A DNA stretch of 64,000 bases from Glycomyces albidus (GTDB lineage Bacteria > Actinomycetota > Actinomycetes > Mycobacteriales > Micromonosporaceae), in the NCBI RefSeq assembly GCF_009451885.1, contig NZ_WIAO01000004.1, positions 186,001 to 250,000 on the forward strand. The letters are read 5' to 3'. The notes beneath the pieces were generated by a model, which was given only the letters and a program-made list of their open reading frames with translations, was not told the origin of the DNA and did not search any database. This document shows positions 7,671-15,964 of this stretch, one piece after another. The translations under genes were made by a program, and so were the position numbers. The stretch's first letter is position 1. Each line of letters starts with the position of its first letter.

Positions 7671-7744
7671 TGGCAGTATGGTCCACCGAACTGCCATACG
7701 TTTTGGAGGGTTGCACAAAGCGTCGCCATTGCGATACTGAGTGG
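7671..7744 (+). promoter_or_regulatory. Promoter of the XRE/DUF397 pair with inverted repeat
   Basis: TTGCAC (7711-7716), 16 nt, then GATACT (7733-7738) end 6 nt before the ATG at 7745, consistent with a leaderless mRNA. Upstream, TGGCAGT (7671-7677) and ACTGCCA (7690-7696) form an inverted repeat that could be an operator, possibly for the XRE protein itself. Confidence 0.6.
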
Positions 7745-8551
7745 ATGTCGACAGTTTCGGAACTCCGCAGGCAGGTCGGTCGCGAACTGGAAGCGCAGCG
7801 GGAGCTCGCAGGCATCAACGTCACGGACCCGGAGGCGGCCGCGATCGTCGGTTCGACAAGAACCTTGCGGCGGTTGGAGGAAGGCAAGTCGACGCGGCTC
7901 ACCTTCGCGATCATCGGCAGACTCGCCGAGTATTACGGCGCTCCCCAGAAGGTTCGGTTCGAGCTCGAACGCATCTGGAGGTTCGTCGACGAGAAGATCT
8001 GGGCCCAGCCCAGCCACGCGATCGAGAACTCAGGATGGGATGCCTACCTGGAGTTCGAGCGGTTGGCAGCCGGGCTCGACAAGTTCGAAACCATGCACAT
8101 TCCGGGACCTCTGCAAACCGTCGCAACCATGCAGCGGTTGTTCAAGCGAGGCGACGTCGCTCCGGAGCGCCACCCTGCTCTCATTGAAGACCGACTGGGG
8201 CGCCAGCACGAACTCCTAAGCAAGCTTGACGCGATCCGACTCCGCTTCCTCCTCTCAGAGGCGTCGCTACTCGGCGGATGCGATGAGGAGCAGCTTTCGA
8301 GAATGCTCGAGCTAGACGAGCACCCTCATGTAACGATCAGATACCTTCCGCTCGCAGCCGGGCCATATCTCATGTTGGATGTGCCGTTCTCCGTACTATC
8401 CTTCAGGAACATCGAGGAGCCCAGCATCGTCTATCTGGAGAGCCCCTATGAACGCCGCTTCTATGAGAACAGCGACGCCGTGGGCAAGTACAGCCAGGTC
8501 TTCGAAGGAGGGCTCCGACAAGCCAAGTCACTGAAGGAGTTCCAGCGATGA
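7745..8551 (+). CDS. XRE-family regulator with DUF5753 domain
   Basis: This is a DNA-binding protein of the abundant actinomycete helix-turn-helix/DUF5753 class, 268 residues. The N-terminal ~70 residues form the HTH (VGRELEAQRELAG, then GSTRTLRRLEEGKSTR). The rest matches DUF5753 features: IPGPLQT, the LLSEASLL strand, the VTIRYLPLAAGPYLMLD segment and IVYLESPYERRFY near the C-terminus. The ATG is at 7745, directly downstream of a good promoter without a Shine-Dalgarno. It overlaps the DUF397 gene by 4 nt (ATGA), the canonical partner arrangement. Such pairs influence development and secondary metabolism in Streptomyces; targets here are unknown. Confidence 0.9.
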   Translation: MSTVSELRRQVGRELEAQRELAGINVTDPEAAAIVGSTRTLRRLEEGKSTRLTFAIIGRLAEYYGAPQKVRFELERIWRFVDEKIWAQPSHAIENSGWDAYLEFERLAAGLDKFETMHIPGPLQTVATMQRLFKRGDVAPERHPALIEDRLGRQHELLSKLDAIRLRFLLSEASLLGGCDEEQLSRMLELDEHPHVTIRYLPLAAGPYLMLDVPFSVLSFRNIEEPSIVYLESPYERRFYENSDAVGKYSQVFEGGLRQAKSLKEFQR

Positions 8552-8796
8552 GCCAGGATAGGTGGCGCAAGTCGACCCGGAGCCAGGGCACCGCGAACAG
8601 CAACTGCGTCGAAGTGCGGGTCTCCCCGTGGCGCAAGTCGACCCGGAGCCAGGGCACCGCGAACAGCGACTGCGTGGAAGCCCGCACGGCGGGCACCGGC
8701 TTCCAGGTGCGGGACAGCAAGCTTGGCGATGGCTCCCCGATCTTCGACCTGAAGACCGCGGATTTCACCGCGCTGCTTCAGCAAGCCGACCTGTAG
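8548..8796 (+). CDS. DUF397 protein with internal tandem duplication
   Basis: A small protein of 82 residues, partner of the XRE gene it overlaps. DUF397 normally has one W-RKS-S--NCVEV module followed by a RDSK and a Phe-containing end, as seen here at the C-terminus (VRDSKLGDGSPIFDL). The first module is duplicated: WRKSTRSQGTAN begins at residues 6 and 28, and both copies end in a Cys-Val-Glu. The 66-nt offset keeps the frame. Whether both copies fold is unknown. Confidence 0.88.
   Translation: MSQDRWRKSTRSQGTANSNCVEVRVSPWRKSTRSQGTANSDCVEARTAGTGFQVRDSKLGDGSPIFDLKTADFTALLQQADL
8562..8667 (+). repeat. 66-nt in-frame direct repeat inside the DUF397 gene
   Basis: The 40 nt at 8562-8601 recur identically at 8628-8667, an offset of 66 nt or 22 codons. 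Near-perfect identity suggests a recent duplication or slippage event. Confidence 0.95.
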
Positions 8797-8813
8797 CCCG
8801 AACATGAACGAGC

Positions 8814-8838
8814 ACGGCCCCGCCATCGGCGGGGCCGT
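8814..8838 (+). terminator. Terminator after DUF397
   Basis: An 11-bp stem (8814-8824 with 8828-8838) with an ATC loop lies 17 nt after the DUF397 stop and is followed by TCGCGTTTGT. Confidence 0.7.
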
Positions 8839-8890
8839 TCGCGTTTGTCCGCGTCACCGTGTTCGATGAGGGGTTCGCCGCGATCCCGGG

Positions 8891-9820
8891 TCACCAGTGT
8901 TCGATGAGGGGTTCGCCGTGGTCGGTGTGCTGCCACTGGGCGGTGAGTCGGTGGAGGCGGGCGGGGGCGGCTATGGCGGTGGCGTGGGCGATCTTGCCGT
9001 CGCGGACGGCGAGGGCGACGACGCCGGAGACGCGGCCGTCTGCGGTGGCGATCAAGGCCGGGGTGTTGTTGACGATCGCCACGTGCATGGCGACGTCGCC
9101 GCCGGCGCGGCGGCGTTTGGCGTCGGTCGGTTTGAAGCCGCCGCGCATGACCGCGGCGATGCGCTCGGGCCCGGTGTACTGCAGCAGGGTCTCCATGGCG
9201 CCCGCGCCGTCCGAGATGCCGGTGGCGTCGTCGGTGAGGAGGGCGACGAGGGCTTCGGTCCGGCCGGAGGAGGCGGCGTCGACGAACGCCTTGACAATGC
9301 GGTGGGCGGCGGCGCGGTCCACTTCGGCGCGGCCTTCCGAGGCGACGTGGCGGCGGGCGCGGAGGGCGTGCTGCTGGCTCGCCGACTCGGAGATGTCGAG
9401 TATCTGCGCGATCTCCTTGTGGCTGTAAGAGAAGGCTTCACGGAGCACGTAGACGGCGCGTTCGACGGGCGTCAAGCGCTCGAGCAGCAGCAGGACGGCG
9501 AGGGTGACCGACTCGCGCTGCTCGACGGTGTCGAGCGGGCCGAGCATCGGGTCCCCGTCGAGCAGCGGCTCGGGCAGCCAGGCGACGGCCTTCTCGCGCC
9601 GGGCCCTGGCCGAGCGGAGCCGGTCGAGGGCGAGGTTGGTGACCACCTTGGTGAGCCATGCCTCGGGTACTTCGATGTGGTCGCGGTCGGCGGCCTGCCA
9701 GCGCAGGAACGCGTCCTGTACGACGTCCTCGGCGTCGGCGGCCGAGCCGAGCAGGCGGTACGCCAGCGCGGCCAACCGGTTCCGGCTGGCCTCGAAGCGC
9801 TCCAAGGTGGCGGTGTCCAT
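8891..9820 (-). CDS. ECF41-family RNA polymerase sigma factor (SigJ-like)
   Basis: A 309-residue sigma factor. Region 2 (LAYRLLGSAADAEDVVQDAFLRW) and region 4 (LTPVERAVYVLREAF, then YSHKEIAQILDIS) are joined by the linker WLPEPL, characteristic of ECF41. The C-terminal ~100 residues are a SnoaL/NTF2-like domain that in this family replaces an anti-sigma factor. The family's C-terminal DGGGK motif reads DGAGA here (in ISDGAGAMETL), so autoregulation may differ. The gene lies directly downstream of the oxidoreductase gene on the same strand, the usual ECF41 target association. A near-consensus promoter precedes that gene. Confidence 0.92.
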   Translation of the reverse strand: MDTATLERFEASRNRLAALAYRLLGSAADAEDVVQDAFLRWQAADRDHIEVPEAWLTKVVTNLALDRLRSARARREKAVAWLPEPLLDGDPMLGPLDTVEQRESVTLAVLLLLERLTPVERAVYVLREAFSYSHKEIAQILDISESASQQHALRARRHVASEGRAEVDRAAAHRIVKAFVDAASSGRTEALVALLTDDATGISDGAGAMETLLQYTGPERIAAVMRGGFKPTDAKRRRAGGDVAMHVAIVNNTPALIATADGRVSGVVALAVRDGKIAHATAIAAPARLHRLTAQWQHTDHGEPLIEHW

Positions 9821-9884
9821 GGCGCGACTCTAGGTCCTCTCGTGCGGGTCCGGCCGGTCCGGGCCGGGACTCACGGGCCGGGAC

Positions 9885-11066
9885 TCACGCGACGGCCGCC
9901 TCGCGGCGGGCGGCCGGCTCGGCCGTGAGGGCGCGTCTGCGGGACGGCATCCCGAACGTCGGGTGGCCCATGCCGAACACGGCGGTCCTGAGCACGGTCT
10001 CCTTGAGGAACGCGGCGGTGCGGCCGCGGATGGACCAGCTCGTGGCTTCGCCGCGGCGGTCGACGGGCTGGAATATGGCGTCCTTGCGTCCGAGGCTCAT
10101 GTGGTTGCCGTAGTAGGCGAGCGCGGTGCGTCCGACGTCGCAGCCGGTGAGGTCGCCGACGATCGCGGCGGTCGCCTGCATGGCGGTGAAGCCGGCGGAG
10201 GCGCACGACATCGGGAGCGGCTTCCCGTTCTCGGCGATCGTGAAGACGCTGTCGCCGGCGGCGTAGACGCCGGGGTGGGAGACCGAGCGCATCTGGCGGT
10301 CGACGAGGATCCGGCCGGTGTCGGTGACGTCGAGGCCGCTGGCGGCCGCGATGGGGTGGACGGCGAAGCCCGCGGCCCACACGGTCGCGTCGGCCGCGAG
10401 GGCCCGGCCGTCGGCGGCGACGGCGCCGTCCGCGGTGACCTCGGCGATCTCGGTGTGCTCGTGGATCGCGATCCCGAGGCGCTCGAACGCGCGCAGGAGG
10501 TGGCGGCGCGGCTTCTCGGCGAACCAGCCGCCGAGTTCGCCGGCGGTCGCGATGGCGACGCGCAGCCGCGGGTGCGACTCGGCGATCTCGGTGGCGGCCT
10601 CGATCGCGGTGAGGTTGCCGCCGACGACGAGCACGGTCCCGCCGGGGCCCAGGTCGTCCAGGCGGGCCCGGAGGCGCAGCGCGGCGGGCCGGGCGGCGAC
10701 GTGGTGGGCGTGCTCGCGCACGCCGGGGACGCCGTGGTCGGCGGCGGTGCTGCCGAGCGCGTACAGCAGCGTGTCGTACGCGAGTTCGCCTCCGTCGTCG
10801 AGGGTGACGCGGCGGCGGTCGGCGTCGACCGCGGCGACCCGGTCGACGCGCAGGTGGACGCCGGTGCCGGCGAACATCTCGGCGAGGCCCCGGTAGCGCA
10901 GGCGCTGGCCGGCGGCGACCTGGTGGAGGCGGAGGCGCTCGACGAAGTCCGGTTCGGCGTTCACCACGGTGATGTCCACGTCCTCGGGGCGGAGGTGGCG
11001 GGCGAGGAAGCCGGCGGCCCAGGCCCCCGCGAACCCGGCGCCGAGGACGGCGATGCGGTGCTGCAT
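9885..11066 (-). CDS. FAD/NAD(P)-dependent oxidoreductase (NDH-2-like), ECF41 partner
   Basis: A 393-residue pyridine-nucleotide-disulfide-type flavoprotein. The N-terminal dinucleotide fold has GAGFAGAW (FAD), a second Rossmann motif VLVVGGNLTAIEAA binds NAD(P)H, and GVYAAGDS is the FAD ribityl-contact motif. It lacks a redox CxxC, so it fits NADH-dehydrogenase-2-like or related oxidoreductases rather than disulfide reductases. It is encoded upstream of the ECF41 sigma gene with a 64-nt gap. ECF41 operons typically pair with an oxidoreductase, epimerase or carboxymuconolactone decarboxylase gene. The physiological electron acceptor is unknown. Confidence 0.88.
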   Translation of the reverse strand: MQHRIAVLGAGFAGAWAAGFLARHLRPEDVDITVVNAEPDFVERLRLHQVAAGQRLRYRGLAEMFAGTGVHLRVDRVAAVDADRRRVTLDDGGELAYDTLLYALGSTAADHGVPGVREHAHHVAARPAALRLRARLDDLGPGGTVLVVGGNLTAIEAATEIAESHPRLRVAIATAGELGGWFAEKPRRHLLRAFERLGIAIHEHTEIAEVTADGAVAADGRALAADATVWAAGFAVHPIAAASGLDVTDTGRILVDRQMRSVSHPGVYAAGDSVFTIAENGKPLPMSCASAGFTAMQATAAIVGDLTGCDVGRTALAYYGNHMSLGRKDAIFQPVDRRGEATSWSIRGRTAAFLKETVLRTAVFGMGHPTFGMPSRRRALTAEPAARREAAVA

Positions 11067-11101
11067 GGTCTCACTCCTGTCTGGCGGTGTGTCGCCCCTT
11101 G

Positions 11102-11128
11102 AACGGGGCGGCGGCCGGATCCATGACA
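11102..11128 (-). promoter_or_regulatory. Candidate ECF41-type promoter
   Basis: On the minus strand TGTCATG (11128-11122), 16 nt, then CGTT (11105-11102) lie 36 nt before the oxidoreductase ATG. The published ECF41 consensus, from memory, is TGTCACA-N16-CGTC, so spacing is exact and 8 of 11 bases match. Confidence 0.65.
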
Positions 11129-11150
11129 GTGAGGAGGTATGCGGTGCGTC

Positions 11151-11741
11151 TCAGTCGGCGCTGTCCTCGTCGCCGGCCGGGATGCGGCGGCGGCCGCCGC
11201 GGCCGATGTACCGGCGCCGGTCCGCCTGGTCCATCTCGTACCGGATGTACCAGGGCGCCCAGCCGCCCTGCGCGAACCAGCGGCGGCCGGTCGGCGAAGC
11301 GAGGCCGCCGATGACACACAGCCCCATGACGATCCACACCGGCGAGATGACGAGGGCGGTGACGTCGCCGTAGGTCCGCGAGACGCCGGCGATGCCGATC
11401 GCGGTGTTCCCGATCGCGAACAGGACGGCGAAGGCCCGGGCCCAGCGGCGCCCGCGCCCGAGCTGGAACACGATGGCGGCGTAAGGGACCGTGAGGACCG
11501 CGATGAGGGGCAGCACGATCGCGATCGGGAAGGTGGTGCCGACCGGGAGGGCGTCCTCGAGTTCGGAGAGCCCCGGGATGCCGTCGGACTGCGATTCGAC
11601 CCAGCCGAGCAGGCGCGGGCCGAGACCGAGGCTGACGCTGACCAGCATGAAGTACTGGAACACCATCATGACCTGCGCGAGGTCGACGGAGTGCGGCTTG
11701 TCGTAGAGCGGTGCGGGTCCGGGAGAGTCGGGGCTGTTCAC
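11151..11741 (-). CDS. Polytopic membrane protein, 196 aa
   Basis: Function not recognised. About four membrane segments are visible: VMMVFQYFMLVSVSLGL, FPIAIVLPLIAVLTVPYAAIVF, WARAFAVLFAIGNTAIGIA and VISPVWIVMGLCVIGGL. A basic, Arg-rich C-terminus follows. The GTG start is preceded by TTGGAG at suitable spacing. The next upstream minus-strand gene encodes a similar small membrane protein 60 nt away, so the two may be one transcript. The pattern resembles the many uncharacterised actinomycete multi-pass proteins of this size. Confidence 0.72.
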   Translation of the reverse strand: MNSPDSPGPAPLYDKPHSVDLAQVMMVFQYFMLVSVSLGLGPRLLGWVESQSDGIPGLSELEDALPVGTTFPIAIVLPLIAVLTVPYAAIVFQLGRGRRWARAFAVLFAIGNTAIGIAGVSRTYGDVTALVISPVWIVMGLCVIGGLASPTGRRWFAQGGWAPWYIRYEMDQADRRRYIGRGGRRRIPAGDEDSAD

Positions 11742-11801
11742 GGGCGCTCCAAGGAACTGGGTCCTTCCAGGGTACGTCCGCGGAGCCGCCGGCGGGTCCC
11801 C

Positions 11802-12224
11802 TCATTCTCCGGATCCGGTGGGCCGCACCTGCACCCACCGCCACACCGGTGGCGAGACGAGCAGTCCGAGGCAGGTGAGGTCGAGGACGCCCGCGAGCTT
11901 CCCGAGGACCGGTGCGGCGAGCCAGGAGTCGAACTCCGCGAGGAGCACCATCGCGGGGATCCCGGTGGTGACCGTGGCGAGGAACCACGCCCAGGCCCGG
12001 CGGTGCCAGATCCCGAGCGCGTACAGCAGCAGCAGCGAGGCGCCGACGACGAGGACGGTGAGGAACACCGGGCTGGTGTAGCCCATGCGCTCGCAGTCGA
12101 CGTCGTGCGGGCCGCACGCGAAGTACTCGGGGATCAGGACCGCCATGAAGTCGATCCAGCTGAGGACGAGCAGGGCCATGAGCAGCCGCACGGTCAGCGG
12201 CCGCGGCTCGGTCGGTGCCCCCAT
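11802..12224 (-). CDS. Small polytopic membrane protein, 140 aa
   Basis: Function not recognised. Membrane segments include VRLLMALLVLSWIDFMAVLI, VFLTVLVVGASLLLLYALGIW, AWAWFLATVTTGIPAMVLLA and LAGVLDLTCLGLLVSPPVW. The ATG at 12224 is preferred because GGGGGA lies upstream and it begins 4 nt beyond the epoxide hydrolase stop; an in-frame ATG at 12242 would overlap that gene. The two Cys of ACGPHDVDC lie in the first extracellular loop and could form a disulfide. Confidence 0.68.
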   Translation of the reverse strand: MGAPTEPRPLTVRLLMALLVLSWIDFMAVLIPEYFACGPHDVDCERMGYTSPVFLTVLVVGASLLLLYALGIWHRRAWAWFLATVTTGIPAMVLLAEFDSWLAAPVLGKLAGVLDLTCLGLLVSPPVWRWVQVRPTGSGE

Positions 12225-12228
12225 GCGC

Positions 12229-13386
12229 TCATTGTCCCCCATGCGCGGCGCCGCGCAAAGGCCGGAAGAAGTCGCGGAGGTCCTGGACGAGGAGGTCCGG
12301 GGCCTCCATGGCGGCGAAGTGGCCGCCGCGGTCGAACTCGGACCAGTGGACGATCCGCTGGGTCCGCTCCAGGAGTCCGCGGATCGCCGGGTCGGTCGGG
12401 AAGACCGCGACGCCCGTGGGGACGTCCGAGTACGCGGGCGCTGGCTCGTCGCGGACGGCCCGGTACTGGTGGGCCGAGGTCGCGCCGGTCCCGGTGAGCC
12501 AGTAGAGGGTGACGTTCGTGAGGAGCTGGTCGAGGTCGACGGCGTGCTCGGGGAGGCGCGCGGCCGGGTCGGTCCAGTCGTGGAACTTGTCGGCGATCCA
12601 CGCGAGCTGCCCGACGGGCGAGTCGTTGAGGGCGTAGGCGATCGTCTGCGGCTTCGTGGACTGCAGGGCCGAGTACCCGGTGCCGTCGCGCACGAGGTCG
12701 CGGACGGCCTGGAGGCGTTCGCGCTCCTCGGCCGTCAGGGAGGCGAGCGCAGGGTCGTCGGGCGGCGGGAGTTCGAGGCCGCCGTTGATGTGGACGCCGG
12801 CGACCCGGTCCGGGGCGAGGCGGCCGAGGGCCGGGGAGACCTTGGAGCCGGTGTCGCCGCCGTGAGCGCCGAACCGGTCGTAGCCGAGCCGGTCCATGAG
12901 GGCGAGCCAGAGGCCGGCGATGCGCGCGTGGTCGAAGTCGGGCGCCGACAGGGGCGTGGAGAATCCGAATCCCGGCAGGGACGGCGCGACGACGTGGAAC
13001 GCGTCGGCGGCGTCGCCGCCGTGCGCGGCCGGGTCGGTGAGGGGCCCGATGATCTTCATGAACTCCACGACCGACCCGGGCCAGCCGTGCGTCAGGACGA
13101 GCGGCAGCGCGCCGGGTTCGGGCGAGCGGACGTGCAGGAAGTGGATCCGCTGGCCTTCGATCTCGGTGAGGCCCTGCGGGAACGAGTTGAGCGCCCGCTC
13201 GTGGACGCGCCAATCATAGCGGTGCAGCCAGTGGTCGGCCAGGCGCCGCAGGTACAGGACCGGGACGCCGCGCGCCCAGCCCGGCTCCGGGCTCCCCGCC
13301 GGCCAGCGCGTGAGCCGCAGCCGGTCGTGCAGGTCGTCGAGCGCGGACTGCGGGACGTCGATGCGGAAGTCGGCGATCGGTTCCAT
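12229..13386 (-). CDS. Epoxide hydrolase, alpha/beta-hydrolase fold with EHN domain
   Basis: A 385-residue protein predicted to open epoxides to diols. Residues ~1-110 are the epoxide hydrolase N-terminal domain (DFRIDVPQSALDDLHDRLRLTRWP). The alpha/beta-hydrolase core has the oxyanion motif LTHGWPGS, the nucleophile Asp in GAHGGDTGSKV, and the catalytic His in GGHFAAMEAPD near the C-terminus. The start follows GGGAGG at good spacing. It is in line with two downstream membrane-protein genes. Substrate is unknown; proteins of this type in actinomycetes act on juvenile-hormone-like or xenobiotic epoxides. Confidence 0.9.
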   Translation of the reverse strand: MEPIADFRIDVPQSALDDLHDRLRLTRWPAGSPEPGWARGVPVLYLRRLADHWLHRYDWRVHERALNSFPQGLTEIEGQRIHFLHVRSPEPGALPLVLTHGWPGSVVEFMKIIGPLTDPAAHGGDAADAFHVVAPSLPGFGFSTPLSAPDFDHARIAGLWLALMDRLGYDRFGAHGGDTGSKVSPALGRLAPDRVAGVHINGGLELPPPDDPALASLTAEERERLQAVRDLVRDGTGYSALQSTKPQTIAYALNDSPVGQLAWIADKFHDWTDPAARLPEHAVDLDQLLTNVTLYWLTGTGATSAHQYRAVRDEPAPAYSDVPTGVAVFPTDPAIRGLLERTQRIVHWSEFDRGGHFAAMEAPDLLVQDLRDFFRPLRGAAHGGQ

Positions 13387-13686
13387 GGTCGTTCCTCCCG
13401 GGTCCTGCGGCCGCCGGCGCGGCCTCCGCCCCATGCAATCAGAGCGGACGGGGTCCGTCCACCGGGTTCGACCGGTGCGGCTGGGCGAGGAGCCCGGGAA
13501 CGGTCGGGCGAAGGAGGTCCGCGGCTCATCCCGGGGCGCCAGAGGACGGACTCGGGGCCGTCCCCGCGACCGAGGTCCGCCGTTTCGCCGGGCGGATGCA
13601 CCGCCGGAGGGGCCTGGGACGGTCCGAGGACTTGACGCGTCCGTGGGGGCGAGGACACTGAGGGTTCTACGGATCGGGAGGTCGGG
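13387..13686. other. Gene-free divergent region
   Basis: These 300 bp separate the epoxide hydrolase and SDR genes, which are divergent. Open frames here are short and arginine-rich and lack usable starts. I see no clear dyad or hairpin; promoters for both genes are presumably here. Confidence 0.5.
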
Positions 13687-14409
13687 ATGGAGTTCGCGGG
13701 GTATCGGGTGGTCGTCACGGGCGCCGGGCGCGGGTTCGGGCGGGCGCTGGCGCTCGCGTTCGGGCGGGAGGGTGCGGAGGTGTTCGTGTCGGCGCGGCGC
13801 TTCCAGGCCGCGGAGGACACGGCGCAGGAGGTCCGGCAGGTCGGCGGGCGGGCGCACGCGTTCGAGTGCGACCTCGCGGACGCCGAGTCGGTGCGGGAGT
13901 TCGCCGAGGGGCTCGCCGAGACCGCTGACGCGGTGGACGTGCTGGTCAACAACGGCGCGCCGTACTTGGACGCGGGCGGGTTCACCGAGGCGACCGATGA
14001 GCAGGTGGCCGAGACGATCGCGGCGGGCGCCGCCGGGACGGTGCTCGTGACGAAAGCGGTCCTGCCGCTGCTGCTGCGCAGCGACCGGCCCGACATCGTG
14101 ACGATGGTGTCCGGCTGCGGGGAGTACGGGAACCACCGGTCGGCCGCGCACGAGGCGTTCTACGCGGCGAAGTCCGCGCAGGCCGGGTTCACCGAGGTCC
14201 TCTCGAAGCGGCTACGGCCCCAAGGGGTCCGCGTGATCTCGCTGTACCCGCCGGACTTCGAGACCCCCGATCCGCTCGGGCCCGAATGGGACGAGCCCAC
14301 CCGGAACGGCGACGCGCTGCGCGCCCGGTCGCTCGTGGACTGCGTCCGCTTCGCGATCGGGCAGCCCCGCGACTGCTTCATCAAGTCGTTCTACTTCGAG
14401 CAGGTCTAG
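13687..14409 (+). CDS. SDR-family oxidoreductase
   Basis: A 240-residue classical short-chain dehydrogenase. The NAD(P) motif is TGAGRGFG (residues ~11-18). The usual NNAG reads NNGAP. The catalytic Ser is in MVSGCG, and YAAKS supplies the Tyr-x-x-x-Lys pair. The C-terminus (RDCFIKSFYFEQV) is atypical and lacks the common VDGG end, so it differs from FabG-like enzymes. ATG at 13687 follows GGGAGGTCGGG. Substrate cannot be read from sequence. A monocistronic unit. Confidence 0.88.
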   Translation: MEFAGYRVVVTGAGRGFGRALALAFGREGAEVFVSARRFQAAEDTAQEVRQVGGRAHAFECDLADAESVREFAEGLAETADAVDVLVNNGAPYLDAGGFTEATDEQVAETIAAGAAGTVLVTKAVLPLLLRSDRPDIVTMVSGCGEYGNHRSAAHEAFYAAKSAQAGFTEVLSKRLRPQGVRVISLYPPDFETPDPLGPEWDEPTRNGDALRARSLVDCVRFAIGQPRDCFIKSFYFEQV

Positions 14410-14880
14410 GGTTCGACGTCTGTTCTCGAACCGTCGTCGTCCCGCCGTTCGCTCGCCCCGAAGCGGTGGTCGAGTTCGGCCTCATGCCGGTTGCGGGGCT
14501 CGGGGCCGCGGGTCTTGCGGTCTGAGGCGGCGACGGCGAGTCGGGCGGGGCGGTCGTGATGCGTCTGCGGTCCTCCGGGCTCGCAGTCTCCAGCACCGCG
14601 GCCGTGCGTGCGCGGCGGCGACCGCGGCCACGCGGTCGCCTGTGGTCAACTCCGGGGCGTCTCGGGCGCGGGTCGGCGATCGGGCGAGACCACTTGGGGC
14701 GCAACGACTTCAGGGGCGGAACGTGAGCGTTCTCCAACCCGTGGGGTGATGACGCCACCGCTCCTGCGAGGGAGGATTGAGATACGCACAGGGATACGGA
14801 ATTGGTTCAGGTGGCGGCAGGTGTACGCAGACTGAGACAAGCCTCTGGCCGGGATCGTTCTCCTCACCAGTTCCGGGCAT

Positions 14881-14905
14881 CCCCTGCCGCGATGGGCGGC
14901 AGGGG
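14881..14905. terminator. 10-bp hairpin in the gene-free tract
   Basis: CCCCTGCCGC (14881-14890) pairs perfectly with 14896-14905 across a 5-nt loop. No T-run follows and no gene flanks it, so a terminator role is tentative. Confidence 0.35.
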
Positions 14906-15332
14906 TGTCCAGCCTCGGGGGCGCAGAGTCCTCAGTGCTATCGGGTTCTTCCCCCCGCCTGCCGACCGGTAGTGCCGAAAGGGGGAGGGAGACCTCCGGA
15001 CGGGATCACCTCGGCCGGGGTGCGAGTGCTCGGAACGAGGCACAACCAGCCAGGAAGCACGGCACAGCGGACACGCCAGGCCGGGCAGGCCGGGCGGGGT
15101 CCGCGGACGGCAACCCGCCGCACACAACCACCCGCACGGCGACAGCCGGGTCGAACGGTCCTGCGACCGCTCGCTCGAGACCCGGCAGCCGGAACCACCC
15201 GGCCCCGGTCACGGGATGACGGCATTCGGCCACCAGGACCTGGACCACCGGGTCTGACCGGCCGCGCGCCCGGCTGGACACGAGCAAGGGCCCACCACAT
15301 CCGGGGGACACCACACCACCACGGGAGCGGGC

Positions 15333-15565
15333 AGGGCCGAAGCGCGAGACGCCTGGAGGGGAACCGAAGTCAGGGGTGCGACGCGCCCCGGGAACAGACG
15401 GGGCCGGGTCGCAAGGCACCCAAGGGGGGAACCGAAGTCCGAGGTGCGACGCGCCCCGGGAACGGACAGGGCCGGGTCGCAAGGCGCTCTGGAGGGGAAC
15501 CGAAGCCGGGATATGACGCCCTGGGAGGGGAAACCGGAGCCGGGGTGCGACACGCCCCCGCGTGG
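15333..15565. repeat. 68-bp tandem repeat array
   Basis: The unit carries GAACCGAAG, then GTGCGACGCGCCCCGGGAA, then GGGTCGCAAGGC. GAACCGAAG recurs at 15361, 15429 and 15497, exactly 68 bp apart, with degenerate partial copies before and after (about four in all). A 68-bp period is not a multiple of 3, which argues against coding. Confidence 0.85.
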
Positions 15566-15964
15566 GGCCGAGGCGAACCGGGCCTGGAGCACACGACGAG
15601 GAACGCGAAGGAAAGGAGGAACGATGCGAGACCGAGCGATCATTCGCTGCCCTGCCACTGCCACTGCCGCCGCTGCCACGCCGACCGACAGCGGGCGTCG
15701 GTGCCGTACCCGCGAAGGCGTAGCTCCCGGCACGGTCGAGCCGACCGGACGCCGACCGAGCCCCGGGGGCGACATGGCATCGAGATCGGGACGATACGCC
15801 GCACCGACCGGTCGCCGAGCCGCGCAACCGCACTCCCTCGCGAGCGAAGCGAACCCGCCACCACCGCAACACTCACCCGACCCACGCACGACGCGTCAGG
15901 GCCCCGACCGGCCATCACCACCGCGGGCAGGCAAGACGGTCACCTGCGCCCGCCCGATCCTCAC

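Noticed and set aside
14640-15060. Possible group II intron or riboswitch-like RNA
   Set aside because: There are hairpins, but no domain V or conserved class motifs, so I report only the single hairpin.
15006-15872. Long repetitive minus-strand open frame of 288 aa in the gene-free tract
   Set aside because: It is a read-through of the 68-bp array with Arg/Pro/Gly-rich low complexity and no domain, and its third-position GC is lower than that of real neighbours.
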